A stretch of DNA of 64,000 bases from Microcaldota archaeon (GCA_016194335.1 JACQBR010000011.1:62001-126000); one strand, 5' to 3'; positions 44,459 to 53,230 are shown, counted from the first letter of the stretch. A program made the numbers and translations. The notes: generated from the letters alone by a model not told the origin.

Positions 44459-45406
44459 ATGCCCGGAATCGACCTGTCCACGAACCTGCTGGGTGCCAAG
44501 CTTGAGAATCCCACGGTGCTCGCAAGCGGCATTTTAGGCACTACGGGCGCGCTGATGGCGTCCGTGGCGAACGAGGGGGGCGCGGGCGCAATCACCTCCA
44601 AAAGCGCAAGCATCAAGCCGCGGGGGGGCCACCCCAACCCCATCGTGGTCGACGCAATTGCGGAAGGCGGCTGGATGCTCAACGCGGTGGGCCTTAGCAA
44701 CCCCGGGGTCGAGGAGAAGGTCGAGGAAATTGCACATTACCGCAAGTTATGCGGGAAGCCGATGATTGCAAGCGTGTTCGCCTCGACTGCGAAGGAATTC
44801 GGCGAGTGCGCCGCGCTCATCGCGAGGGCAAAACCCGACGCGATTGAGCTTGACGAGTCGTGCCCCAACGTTGAGGGCGAGTTCGGCGCGCTTTTCTGCC
44901 TCAACGAACGCGACGCGGCAAAGGCGGTGGAGGAGGCGCGCAATTCCGTGCCCAAGTCCATCCCCGTTTTTGCAAAGCTCTCGCCCAGCGCTCCTGACAT
45001 CGCGTCAATCGCGGCCGCCTGCGTCGAGGCGGGGGCGGACGGCATCACCGCCGTCAACACGGCCGGGCCAGGAATGGCGATTGACATTTCCCGGGCGAGG
45101 CCCATCCTCGCGAACAAGGCCGGCGGGATAAGCGGGCCTGCTCTCAAGCCGCTTGCGGTGAGGTGCGTTTACGACATTTACGGAAAGCTTGAGGGAAAAG
45201 TTCCAATCATCGGGACGGGCGGGGTGGCTAACGGGGCGGACGCGATTGAGATGATGATGGCGGGCGCAAGCGCGGTTGGAATTGGAACTGCAGCGTACAC
45301 TCGCGGAATGAATGTCTTTCGCGAAGTGTGCAGGGAAATGGAAGAACTGATGGAGAAGAATGGATATTCCAAAGCGCGGGAATTGGTTGGAATGGCGCAC
45401 GGATGA
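44459..45406 (+). CDS. pyrD: Dihydroorotate dehydrogenase, catalytic subunit (class 1B)
   Basis: This FMN enzyme of about 315 aa oxidises dihydroorotate to orotate. It has PTVLASGILGTTGALM, LDESCPNVEGE (active-site Cys region), VFAKLSP, GITAVNTAGPGMAIDI and IIGTGGVANGADAIEMMMAGA. The following PyrK subunit indicates class 1B, which uses NAD+. ATG 44459 is favoured over TTG 44444. Confidence 0.95.
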   Translation: MPGIDLSTNLLGAKLENPTVLASGILGTTGALMASVANEGGAGAITSKSASIKPRGGHPNPIVVDAIAEGGWMLNAVGLSNPGVEEKVEEIAHYRKLCGKPMIASVFASTAKEFGECAALIARAKPDAIELDESCPNVEGEFGALFCLNERDAAKAVEEARNSVPKSIPVFAKLSPSAPDIASIAAACVEAGADGITAVNTAGPGMAIDISRARPILANKAGGISGPALKPLAVRCVYDIYGKLEGKVPIIGTGGVANGADAIEMMMAGASAVGIGTAAYTRGMNVFREVCREMEELMEKNGYSKARELVGMAHG

Positions 45407-45423
45407 GGAGATGGGTTGGGATA

Positions 45424-46230
45424 ATGGAAGCTCAGGAAAGGACGAGGTTTGGTTATGCCACTGCCAAGATTGCCGAAGTGCGGCAGGAGAACTACCGCGT
45501 GAAAACGTTCGTGCTCGACTGCGGGGTGGAGGCGAGGCCCGGCCAGTTTGCGATGGTGTGGATTCCGGGGATGGACGAGAAGCCGATGTGCATCGTGAAC
45601 GACGACCCCCTGACGTTCTCGGTTGCCAAGGTAGGGCCTTTCAGCTCCAAACTCCACGGGCTTGGGGCGGGGGACAAAATTTCCTTCCGCGCGCCCCTTG
45701 GGAATTCGTTTGCCATTCCAACGGGGGCGAAAAAAATCATTTTGGTAGGCGGGGGTTATGGCGTGGCCGCGCTGCATTTTCTCGCCCGCGTTGCTAAGGG
45801 AAAAGGCGTGGAGCCGGTGATGGTGGTTGGCGCGAGGAAAAGGGACGATGTCATTTTTGAGGGGGATTTCGCGAAATTGGGAGTGAAGACCGTCGTGGCA
45901 ACCGACGACGGCAGCGGGGGGGTGAAGGGGACCGCCATTGACGCGGTGAGGCAGCTTCTTGACGCGGGGGAGAAATTTGACTGCGCGTATGCCTGCGGCC
46001 CCGAAATGATGATGCACGCACTGGCGGCAGTTGCGCAGAAGGAGGACATGGCCTGCCAGCTTTCCCTCGAGCGCTTCATGGGATGCGGAATCGGCATTTG
46101 CGGAAAGTGCGACGCTGGAGGGGGCCTCGTCTGCCAGGGCGGGCCGGTTTATAATTCAAGGGCCGCCTTCAAATTGGAGGAGTTCGGCATCTGCCACCGC
46201 GACACGATGGGGAACAAAATCCGATGGTAG
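45424..46230 (+). CDS. pyrK: Dihydroorotate dehydrogenase electron-transfer subunit
   Basis: This flavin and [2Fe-2S] subunit of about 268 aa passes electrons from PyrD to NAD+. The FNR-like N-terminal barrel contains RPGQFAMVWIPGMDEKP, then the nucleotide-binding ILVGGGYGVAALHFLA. The C-terminus carries cluster ligands MGCGIGICGKCDAGGGLVC. ATG 45424 or ATG 45403 (overlapping the pyrD stop) could be used. Confidence 0.94.
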   Translation: MEAQERTRFGYATAKIAEVRQENYRVKTFVLDCGVEARPGQFAMVWIPGMDEKPMCIVNDDPLTFSVAKVGPFSSKLHGLGAGDKISFRAPLGNSFAIPTGAKKIILVGGGYGVAALHFLARVAKGKGVEPVMVVGARKRDDVIFEGDFAKLGVKTVVATDDGSGGVKGTAIDAVRQLLDAGEKFDCAYACGPEMMMHALAAVAQKEDMACQLSLERFMGCGIGICGKCDAGGGLVCQGGPVYNSRAAFKLEEFGICHRDTMGNKIRW

Positions 46231-46303
46231 CACTGCCACAAGCCGCGATTTCGTCGAGGCATTGGAGCATGCACGGTTAGGACAATTTGCTTGGGACAGT
46301 GAA

Positions 46304-47641
46304 ATGATAATCAGGAACGCACGAATCGTCTTTCCCGACGGGATTGTGGAAGGTTGCGTCCAGTTCGACGATTCCGCCGGGCTCATCGAGCAGGTTGGCA
46401 AGACCATAGGGGCGCAGGGCGAGGAAACGGTTGACGCCCAGGGCGCGTACCTGCTTGCGGGCCTCATAGACTGCCACACCCACATGCGCGACCCGGGCCT
46501 CACTGCTAAGGAAGACTTTTTCACCGGCACCACCTCCGCGCTTGCGGGGGGCGTTACCACGATAATCGACATGCCCAACACGAACCCGCCGACAACCACT
46601 ATGGAGGGCCTCAAGGCGAAAAGGGCCGAGGCTGCAAAAAAATCGGCTTGCGACTACGCGTTTTTCTTCGGCGCGACCAACGATAACCACGCCGAGGCGA
46701 AGGGTGCGCTACTGGAGAAGGACGTGGCGGGCCTCAAGGCGTTCATGGGGCCTTCGACGGGAAGGATGCTTCTCGATTCCCCCGGGGCGCTCCTGGAGCA
46801 CTTGAGGCAGGCGAGAAAACCCCTCTGCATCCACGCGGAAGACGCGGCGGTAGTGGCTTTTTACGAGGAGAGATTCAGGAACGAACTGGGCGACTTTGCG
46901 GGCGCCGAAATCCACAACAAGGCAAGGCCGCCAATCGCGGCTGCCGCCGCGGTGCAGAAGGCCCTCGCGATTCTCGGGGAGGCGAAGGGAAGGCACTTGC
47001 ACGTCTGCCACGCGAGCACCGGGGAGGAGGCCGGGGAAATCCGCAAGGCAAAGGCCGGGGGGCTGCACGTGACGGCCGAAGCCGCGCCCCACCATCTTTT
47101 CCTCACCGAAGACGACGCGAGGAGGCTGGGCAACTTCGCCAAAGTCAATCCGCCGCTGCGAAGCGCCGACGATGCGGCCGCGCTGAGGCAGGCGCTGGTT
47201 GAGGGGGTGATTGACTGCGTGGCAAGCGACCACGCGCCGCACCTCAAGGCGGAAAAGGATGGCGACTACTGGAGCGCGCCCAGCGGAATGCCGGGCGTGG
47301 AGACGATGCTTCCTCTTCTCATCAATGCGGCTGCGAAGGGGGAGTTGAAATTGGAGAGGATTGCCGAGGCGTGCTGCACCAGCCCCAGCCGCATCTTCGC
47401 GCTGAGGCACAAGGGAAGGATCGAGAAGGGGAAGGATGCCGACTTCGTGCTCCTCACCCTCGACGGCACGGCCGTGGTGGACGGGGGGGAGATGCATTCC
47501 AAATGCGGATGGAGCGCATACGACGGCATGGAACTGCGGGGCGGGATATTGCAGGTGTACCTCCGGGGAAAGCTGGTGAGGGAGGGGAATTTCGTGGTGG
47601 CGGCCGCGGGCGGAGGCAGGCCGGCGGAAGTCGTGACGTAG
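46304..47641 (+). CDS. pyrC: Dihydroorotase
   Basis: This metal-dependent cyclase of about 445 aa closes carbamoyl-aspartate to dihydroorotate. It is a class I amidohydrolase: DCHTHMRDPG, DMPNTNPPT, GLKAFMG with the carbamylated Lys, LHVCHAST and VASDHAPH. ATG 46304 is favoured; the long in-frame extension to 46031 runs inside pyrK and is not coding. It ends the pyrimidine run. The aspartate carbamoyltransferase and carbamoyl phosphate synthase genes are not in the window. Confidence 0.95.
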   Translation: MIIRNARIVFPDGIVEGCVQFDDSAGLIEQVGKTIGAQGEETVDAQGAYLLAGLIDCHTHMRDPGLTAKEDFFTGTTSALAGGVTTIIDMPNTNPPTTTMEGLKAKRAEAAKKSACDYAFFFGATNDNHAEAKGALLEKDVAGLKAFMGPSTGRMLLDSPGALLEHLRQARKPLCIHAEDAAVVAFYEERFRNELGDFAGAEIHNKARPPIAAAAAVQKALAILGEAKGRHLHVCHASTGEEAGEIRKAKAGGLHVTAEAAPHHLFLTEDDARRLGNFAKVNPPLRSADDAAALRQALVEGVIDCVASDHAPHLKAEKDGDYWSAPSGMPGVETMLPLLINAAAKGELKLERIAEACCTSPSRIFALRHKGRIEKGKDADFVLLTLDGTAVVDGGEMHSKCGWSAYDGMELRGGILQVYLRGKLVREGNFVVAAAGGGRPAEVVT

Positions 47642-47653
47642 GCGGCCTACTTA

Positions 47654-47693
47654 TTTTTGGGTAAATACCTGTTTTTGCGTAAATGATATTAAG
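47654..47693 (+). promoter_or_regulatory. Direct repeats and TATA box before ribB
   Basis: TTTTTGGGTAAAT (47654-47666) and TTTTTGCGTAAAT (47672-47684) are direct repeats 18 bp apart, followed by GATATTAAG about 30 nt before the ribB ATG. They may bind the local RbkR-type regulator; this is inference. Confidence 0.5.
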
Positions 47694-47719
47694 CGCCCCG
47701 GGCACGAACTTAATGGAAG

Positions 47720-48370
47720 ATGGACCACGAACTGAGGGCAGCCCTCTCCGATTTTCGGAAGGGGAAACCCATCCTTCTTTTCGACTCCCCAACGCGCGAG
47801 GGCGAGGTTGACATGGTGGTGAGCGCTGTGCACGCCGCCCCGGGAATGGTGGCGCTGGCGAGGCGGGATGCCGGCGGGCTCATCTGCGTGGCGCTATCAA
47901 GCGAAGTGGGTGGAAAGCTGGGCCTGCCTTACGCGGACGATATCCTCAGGCGTGCGGGTATGGGAGGGCTTACGATACGGAAAACGCCTTACGGCGATTC
48001 CACTGCATTCTCCGCCTGGGTAAACAGCCGAAAAACCTTCACGGGAATCACCGATGCCGACCGCAGCGAAACCATACGCGAGATCGCGGATATTGCCGTA
48101 AACCCCATCAAGAGGGAGTTCGCGGGAAAGTTCTACTCGCCCGGCCACGTCCCCCTTCTCGTGGCGAGGCCGGAAGGCAAGAGGAGGGGACACACAGAAT
48201 TGTCAATCAAGCTCGCGAAAATGGCGGGAATGCCGCCTGCGGTGATGGTGTGCGAGATGCTCGACTCGAAAACCCACGGCGCACTGGCCTTGGCGGATGC
48301 GGGGAAATACGCGAAAAAAAACGGGCTTCATCTCATTTGCGGGGAGGAGCTGGAAAGCGCGGAATTGTAG
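47720..48370 (+). CDS. ribB: 3,4-dihydroxy-2-butanone-4-phosphate synthase
   Basis: This 216-aa enzyme turns ribulose-5-phosphate into the four-carbon unit of riboflavin. It has the acidic loop SPTREGEVDMVV, FSAWVNSRKTFTGITDADRS, SPGHVPLLVARPEG and GHTELSIKLAKMAGMPPAVM. It opens the riboflavin cluster and has repeats upstream that may be an operator. Confidence 0.95.
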   Translation: MDHELRAALSDFRKGKPILLFDSPTREGEVDMVVSAVHAAPGMVALARRDAGGLICVALSSEVGGKLGLPYADDILRRAGMGGLTIRKTPYGDSTAFSAWVNSRKTFTGITDADRSETIREIADIAVNPIKREFAGKFYSPGHVPLLVARPEGKRRGHTELSIKLAKMAGMPPAVMVCEMLDSKTHGALALADAGKYAKKNGLHLICGEELESAEL

Positions 48371-48429
48371 TTTCAGGGCATGATGGCAAATTTAAGGTAG
48401 AAAATGGCGAGCGGGGGATTGGAGTTGGT

Positions 48430-49338
48430 ATGATGGCGAAAATAGGGGTTGTTGACACCACCTTCGCGCGCGTGGACATGGCCGCGTTTGCGCTTGGGGA
48501 GTTGGAGAAACATCCGGAAGTGGCCATTGGGCGCTCCACCGTCCCGGGAATCAAGGACCTTGCCGCCGAGTGCAAGCGTTTGCTTGACGGGGGCTGCGAC
48601 CTTTGCATCGCACTCGGGATGGTGGGAGGGGCCGACATTGACATGCAGTGCGCCCACGAGGCGTCGATGGGAATCCAGATGGCCAAAATCGCAAGCGGAA
48701 AGCACATCATCGAAGCGTTCGTCTTTGAACGCGAGGCGGCAAGCGAAAGCGAGCTGGCGGACATTTGCAGGGACAGGGCGGCCAAGCACGCCGCAAACGC
48801 CGTGGTTCTCGCCACCAACCCCCAAGGGCTCTCTGAAAATGCCGGAAGGGGAATACGCCAGGGAAGCGGGCACGCTGGAACTGCCTCGCACGCCGGCGAT
48901 GAAATCACCCTCGACATCGTCTGCTGCCAGTTCAACGAAGGGATTACGGGCCCGATGCTGCAGGAGGCGAAGGCGCATTGCGCCAAAATCGGCGCGAGGG
49001 CGGGAAGGGTGATGACGGCACCGGGCGCTTTTGACGCGCCCCTGGCCGCCAAGACGCTTTTGGAACTTCGCAAGTCCGACGCGGTGGTGGTGCTGGGCGC
49101 AATCGTGAAGGGCGGGACCGACCACGACCGGATTATCGCAGCCTCGTGCGCCAACGCACTCGCGTCATTGGCCCTCGAGCACAACAAGCCCGTTGCACTC
49201 GGGATAATCGGGCCAAACGCCACTTACGCCGCGGCCCTTGAGCGCTCCAAAGAATATGCGGCGCGGGCGGTTGACGCGGCGGTGGCGCAGGTGAGGGAAG
49301 TGAGGAGAATCAGGGCCGAAAGCAGGTGGGAACGATGA
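48430..49338 (+). CDS. ribC-ribH: Fused archaeal riboflavin synthase and lumazine synthase
   Basis: This protein of about 302 aa fuses two related enzymes. Residues 1-145 match archaeal riboflavin synthase (KIGVVDTTFARVDMAAFAL, ALGMVGGADIDMQCAHEAS, ATNPQGLSENAGRGIRQG). Residues about 157-300 match 6,7-dimethyl-8-ribityllumazine synthase (CCQFNEGITGPMLQEA, APGAFDAPLAA, VVLGAIVKGGTDHDRIIA with the catalytic His, PVALGIIGPNATYAAALERS). The two activities catalyse the last two steps of riboflavin synthesis and are usually separate genes. The linker GHAGTASHAG is flexible. ATG 48430 follows GGAGTTGGT. The stop originally overlapped ribA, but the junction is duplicated. Confidence 0.9.
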   Translation: MMAKIGVVDTTFARVDMAAFALGELEKHPEVAIGRSTVPGIKDLAAECKRLLDGGCDLCIALGMVGGADIDMQCAHEASMGIQMAKIASGKHIIEAFVFEREAASESELADICRDRAAKHAANAVVLATNPQGLSENAGRGIRQGSGHAGTASHAGDEITLDIVCCQFNEGITGPMLQEAKAHCAKIGARAGRVMTAPGAFDAPLAAKTLLELRKSDAVVVLGAIVKGGTDHDRIIAASCANALASLALEHNKPVALGIIGPNATYAAALERSKEYAARAVDAAVAQVREVRRIRAESRWER

Positions 49339-49420
49339 AAAGCTGACTGGAAGTGAGGAGAAACGGGACGGAAGGCAGGTGGGAACGATGAAAAGCGGAT
49401 TGGAAATGGAAAAGGCAGAG
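49296..49420 (+). repeat. 53-bp tandem duplication at the ribC/H-ribA junction
   Basis: Units start at 49296 and 49349, with a partial third at 49402. Each carries GCAGGTGGGAACGATGAAAA. In the first unit the ATG reads only ATG AAA AGC TGA; in the second it is the ribA start. Confidence 0.8.
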
Positions 49421-49981
49421 GCAAGGCTCCCGACCAGATTCGGCGAGTTTAACATCGTCGTGTTCCAGGGCGCGGACGCCTGCAAGGACAGCGTGGCGCT
49501 GGTGAAGGGCGAAGTGTCGGGAAAGGGCGGGGTGCTCTGCCGCGTGCACTCCCAATGCCTCACCGGCGACGCGTTCTGCTCCCTGCGCTGCGACTGCCGC
49601 GAGCAGCTTGAGAAAAGCATGGAACTGATCGGGAGGGAAGGGACGGGAATCATCATCTACCTCATGCAGGAAGGGAGGGGAATCGGCCTGTTCAACAAGG
49701 TGAGGGCATACGCGCTGCAGGAAAAGGGGCTGGACACGGTGGAGGCAAACCTCAAGCTCGGCCTTCCCATCGACTCACGAGATTACCGGCCCGCGGCCAT
49801 CATCCTAGCTGAACTGGGGGTGAAGGGCATCCGCCTCCTCACCAACAACCCAAAGAAGGAATCGGGGATGAAGGCCAACGGCGTGAAAGTGGAGAGCCGC
49901 GTGCCGATTCCAATCGCCCCAAGCGCCAACAACGCCGAATACCTCAGGACGAAAAGGGAAAAGCTGGGGCACCTGATCTGA
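49388..49981 (+). CDS. ribA: GTP cyclohydrolase II
   Basis: This enzyme of about 197 aa opens GTP to give the pyrimidine precursor of riboflavin. It has the Zn-binding CLTGDAFCSLRCDC preceded by RVHSQ, the catalytic YLMQEGRGIGLFNK and LLTNNPKK. This is the bacterial type, not the archaeal ArfA. ATG 49388 has AGGTG 6 nt upstream, and is the second copy of a duplicated start region. Confidence 0.95.
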   Translation: MKSGLEMEKAEARLPTRFGEFNIVVFQGADACKDSVALVKGEVSGKGGVLCRVHSQCLTGDAFCSLRCDCREQLEKSMELIGREGTGIIIYLMQEGRGIGLFNKVRAYALQEKGLDTVEANLKLGLPIDSRDYRPAAIILAELGVKGIRLLTNNPKKESGMKANGVKVESRVPIPIAPSANNAEYLRTKREKLGHLI

Positions 49982-50059
49982 GCGGCCTCATGGTTTTGAG
50001 AAATTCAGGAAATTGGAAGGGAAAACAATTTGCTGCCGGCAAGCTGGGAAAGATTTGTC

Positions 50060-50110
50060 GTAGTGCCTAACTGAGATTCGGGAAAAAAAAGGGAGATCGT
50101 AGTGCCTAAC
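50060..50110 (+). repeat. 39-bp duplication of the ribD start
   Basis: GTAGTGCCTAACT occurs at 50060 and 50099. The first copy reads GTG CCT AAC TGA, the second opens ribD. The same 12-mer GTAGTGCCTAAC also occurs at 3277. Confidence 0.6.
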
Positions 50111-51184
50111 TTCACAATTAATGATTCGGATGAGAAGTTCATGCGCCGCGCCCTTGAGCTCGCACTCCAAGGATGCGGCAGGGTGAGCCCCAACCCCCTC
50201 GTGGGGTGCGTCATTGCAAAGGGCGGCAGGATAATTGCCGGGGGATTTCACGGGAAGTTCGGCGGGCCCCATGCGGAGGCGGACGCCCTTGGCAAAGCCG
50301 GAGCTGAGGCCGCGGGGGCTGACGCCTACGTAACCCTCGAGCCGTGCGTGCGTTTTGAAGGGAAGAAAACGCCGTCTTGCGCCGAGGCGGTTGTGAAGGC
50401 CGGAGTGAAGCGCGTGTTCGTTGCAGTGCGCGACCCAAACCCCAATGTTGCGGGAAAAGGAATCGAACTTCTCAAGCAAGCCGGGGTTGAAGTGGTCGAG
50501 GGGATTTGCGAGGATGATGCTGGGGAGGCGAACAAGTTCTTCTTCAAATTCGTCCGGACCAAACGGCCATACGTGATTCTCAAGATGGCCGTGAGCCTCG
50601 ACGGGAAAATCTGGTCGCCTGAAACAAGTTCAATTTCCAACCCGCAATTCGCGGGGATGGTGCAGAAGCTGCGCAACGACTGCGACGCGATTCTGGTTGG
50701 CTCCGGAACGGTCATCACCGACAACCCCCGGCTCACGTGCAGAATGCCGCAGGGGCGCGACCCGCTGAGGGCGATTGTGGATTGCAATCTCGAATCGCCC
50801 GTCAATTCCAAGGTTTTTAACGACGCCAACTGCGCCGTCTTCTGCCTCAGGAATGCGGATGGAAATAAGCGAAAGGCGCTTGAAAAAAGGGGAATCCGAA
50901 TCATTGAAACCGAGGCCGGGGAAGATGGCGACAGATTGAACTTGGAGCGGGTTTTTGCAACGCTTGGAGAAATGAAAATCACAAGCGTGCTTGTTGAGGG
51001 CGGGAGGAAAATCGCCTCAAGCGTCGTTCGCGAGGGGCTTTACGACGAGTGCGTCTTGGCAATCGCGCCTAAAATTCTTGGCGAGGGCACTCCCGCATTC
51101 GAAAGCGGCGTTGAAATCGGCTTTGGCAATGCAAGCGTCCAGACGGTGGGGGACAACGCGGTTTTTACGATAAGGAAACGATGA
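50102..51184 (+). CDS. ribD: Bifunctional riboflavin deaminase/reductase
   Basis: This 360-aa enzyme performs the deamination and reduction steps of the bacterial riboflavin route. The deaminase domain (about residues 10-145) has the Zn site GGPHAEADAL and TLEPCVRFEGKKTPSC. The reductase domain (about 150-360) has YVILKMAVSLDGKI, ILVGSGTVITDNPRL and VLVEGGRKIASS. It starts at GTG 50102. It is convergent with the riboflavin kinase/regulator. Confidence 0.96.
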   Translation: MPNFTINDSDEKFMRRALELALQGCGRVSPNPLVGCVIAKGGRIIAGGFHGKFGGPHAEADALGKAGAEAAGADAYVTLEPCVRFEGKKTPSCAEAVVKAGVKRVFVAVRDPNPNVAGKGIELLKQAGVEVVEGICEDDAGEANKFFFKFVRTKRPYVILKMAVSLDGKIWSPETSSISNPQFAGMVQKLRNDCDAILVGSGTVITDNPRLTCRMPQGRDPLRAIVDCNLESPVNSKVFNDANCAVFCLRNADGNKRKALEKRGIRIIETEAGEDGDRLNLERVFATLGEMKITSVLVEGGRKIASSVVREGLYDECVLAIAPKILGEGTPAFESGVEIGFGNASVQTVGDNAVFTIRKR

Positions 51185-51238
51185 GCTTTTTTTGGAGAAA
51201 CCAGAACATCAAACGGGATTTTCCGGCAGTACGATTTC

Positions 51239-51889
51239 CTATTTCTCCAGCGTCACCGGGACTGCTGAGCCGTTCCTGAGTTTCATCGCCCCCCGAAGGT
51301 AAACGGGCGCAATCACCTCAAGCACTTCCTTGGGATGGTGGGTCTTTACGGGCATTATCACTGCCGCCATGATTCTTCCCTTCGAAAGGGTTGCGGGAAA
51401 GCACTTGACCGCCCCGTAGAACCTCTTTCCCTCCTTCTTTTCCGGGATTGCGAGGCCGGGGGAAGCTTCAAGTTTTTTGCGCGCCTCGACATCGGCATCG
51501 CCGAGAAGTTTGAGGTTCAGCGTCCCGGCATACGGGACGAAACCGAGAAGCTTCCTGATTGAATTCCGGTAATGCGGAATTGAGAGGTAATACGCGCCGT
51601 CGTGCACGCCCTCCGCCACTTCCCCTTCGATGACGGTCCGGCCGTTCGCGCCTGAAGAAAGCGCCGAAGAGAATTTGGAAAGCTTTTCAACCGCGCTCTT
51701 GCTCAACCTGAACCCCGAGGAAGTTTTCTCCACAAAACCCTCCTTCCGCAGCTCCGCCACCCAGCGGGAAGCAGTCTGCTGCGAAACGCCCAACTCCCCC
51801 GCCAGCTGCACGGTGGTCCCGGCCACGCTGCCTTCGGCGGCGCCCCTCTGCGCGAGGGCAAGAATCAAGTCGAGCTTTGATGGTTTCAT
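51239..51889 (-). CDS. CTP-dependent riboflavin kinase with HTH domain (RbkR type)
   Basis: This 216-aa protein has a winged-helix domain (about residues 5-75; LAGELGVSQQTASRWVAELR, KEGFVEKTSSGFRL) fused to the archaeal CTP-dependent riboflavin kinase domain (80-216; GAYYLSIPHYRNSI, GTLNLKL, IAPVYLRGAMKLRNG). RbkR proteins both phosphorylate riboflavin to FMN and repress riboflavin genes. A Shine-Dalgarno GGTGA lies 6 nt upstream of ATG 51889, overlapping the stop of the M29 peptidase gene, so the two are co-transcribed. Confidence 0.93.
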   Translation of the reverse strand: MKPSKLDLILALAQRGAAEGSVAGTTVQLAGELGVSQQTASRWVAELRKEGFVEKTSSGFRLSKSAVEKLSKFSSALSSGANGRTVIEGEVAEGVHDGAYYLSIPHYRNSIRKLLGFVPYAGTLNLKLLGDADVEARKKLEASPGLAIPEKKEGKRFYGAVKCFPATLSKGRIMAAVIMPVKTHHPKEVLEVIAPVYLRGAMKLRNGSAVPVTLEK

Positions 51890-51895
51890 TTGATT

Positions 51896-53230
51896 TCACC
51901 CTGCCGCGGTTTTTTGCCAGCACGGCTTTCCGTCTTTCATCACGGCCTTGCCGTCGAAAAGCATCACGCCGCCCTTCATGTCCTTGACCATGTCGAGGTG
52001 GCCCGATGCCTTGTTCCTGCCGTGGTAGCTTCCGGTGTTGTTGCCGATTGCGAGGTGGATGGTGCCCGCGATTTTCTCGTCGGTGAGGATGTAACCGCAG
52101 TATTTCGCCCCGTGGTTGCAGCCGATGCCGAGTTCGGCAAGCATCCTTGTCGAAGGAGTGTTTTCCTCGAGGTATTCGGCGAAGTATTTTTCGTTCCTGC
52201 TCGCGGAGTAGCGCTCAACGCGGCCCTTGTGGAAGTGTAGCTGGAGATTCTCTACAAACCCGTGGCCGATTGCGAGAATCTTCCCGAATTTTATCACGCC
52301 CTCTGCGCTGCCTTCAATCGGGGCGATGAACGCCTCGCCGCTTGGGATGTTCAGGCCCGTGTCTCCCGCGTCAAGCTCTTCCTGCGTGATGCAGCCCACG
52401 TCCTTGAGCCCGGGCCGGCCCTTGATGCTGAACGAGAGGTCGGTCCCGTCGTTGTGCACGATGCGCACCTTGCTGCCCTTGTTCAGCGCGTTGAAGTAAA
52501 ACGCCACCAGCCTGCGCGTGCGGGCGGAAAAGCTTTCCCTGAGGGAATCGAAAAGCATCTTTTCATACCACGAGGCCGAAACGCCGAACCTCCTTGCGGT
52601 AAGCGCAAACGGCCAGCCTATGTAGAGCCACTTCACCCCCCGCGAATCGAGAATCTCGTGCGCCTTCTGGGCCGCGGCCTGCCCTGCTGAAAGCTTCCCC
52701 CGCGGCATTCCCTTTTTCCACTCGGGGTCGTCCTCGTTCTCGAGGTAAATCGTCACGTCGACGGTCTTAAGCGTTGCCTTGCCCATCCGGGTGAAGTCCT
52801 CAAGCGCCGCCGTGGGGGTTGCGAGGAGAAGCTCGCGGTCAAACCCGCTCGAGCCGGAAGTGTGGGCCACGTGAGCCCCCCGCCGCGCGGCCGCGAGGAT
52901 GATCTCACGCGCAAGCGGCCAGTTCCCGGGGTGGTAGCGCAGGCGCACGGACTCGCCGATGTCCCCCCGCACGAGCCACTTGCGTCCACTCTTTGAGAAA
53001 AGCGGGCCGTAATCGGGGTCGCAAAACTTCTCGACCAGCTTGGCGCTCAAGCCGTGGGACTGCAACTCCTTGAGGCTCATAGTCCTGCCGTTGAAGTTCT
53101 TGAAAAACGCCTCGGCACCGCGAAAGTGAGTCTTTGCGCGGGCGATCCCCTCGCGGTTGGGCCTGCGGCCGATAAGCATCGACTTGACAACCTGCCCGCC
53201 CAGTTTGTGAAGCTCGAGTTTGGAAAGCAT
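51896..53230 (-). CDS. M29-family aminopeptidase (thermophilic metalloprotease)
   Basis: This protein of about 444 aa matches the M29 aminopeptidases. It has LNIPSGEAFIAPIEGSAEG, then ELGIGCNHGA with a metal ligand, DEKIAGTIHLAIGN, and ASGHLDMV with His and Asp ligands. It cleaves N-terminal residues from peptides. ATG 53230 has GGTGG about 8 nt upstream; a longer frame to 53461 is a repeat-derived extension. It is upstream of and co-directional with the riboflavin kinase gene. Confidence 0.9.
   Translation of the reverse strand: MLSKLELHKLGGQVVKSMLIGRRPNREGIARAKTHFRGAEAFFKNFNGRTMSLKELQSHGLSAKLVEKFCDPDYGPLFSKSGRKWLVRGDIGESVRLRYHPGNWPLAREIILAAARRGAHVAHTSGSSGFDRELLLATPTAALEDFTRMGKATLKTVDVTIYLENEDDPEWKKGMPRGKLSAGQAAAQKAHEILDSRGVKWLYIGWPFALTARRFGVSASWYEKMLFDSLRESFSARTRRLVAFYFNALNKGSKVRIVHNDGTDLSFSIKGRPGLKDVGCITQEELDAGDTGLNIPSGEAFIAPIEGSAEGVIKFGKILAIGHGFVENLQLHFHKGRVERYSASRNEKYFAEYLEENTPSTRMLAELGIGCNHGAKYCGYILTDEKIAGTIHLAIGNNTGSYHGRNKASGHLDMVKDMKGGVMLFDGKAVMKDGKPCWQKTAAG

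Noticed and set aside
46031-46303. N-terminal extension of dihydroorotase
   Set aside because: It lies inside pyrK and reads as low-quality Ser/Arg-rich sequence; the family start MIIRNARIVFPDG is at 46304.
47641-47719. FMN riboswitch before ribB
   Set aside because: The conserved RFN core sequences are absent; only direct repeats and a TATA box are seen.
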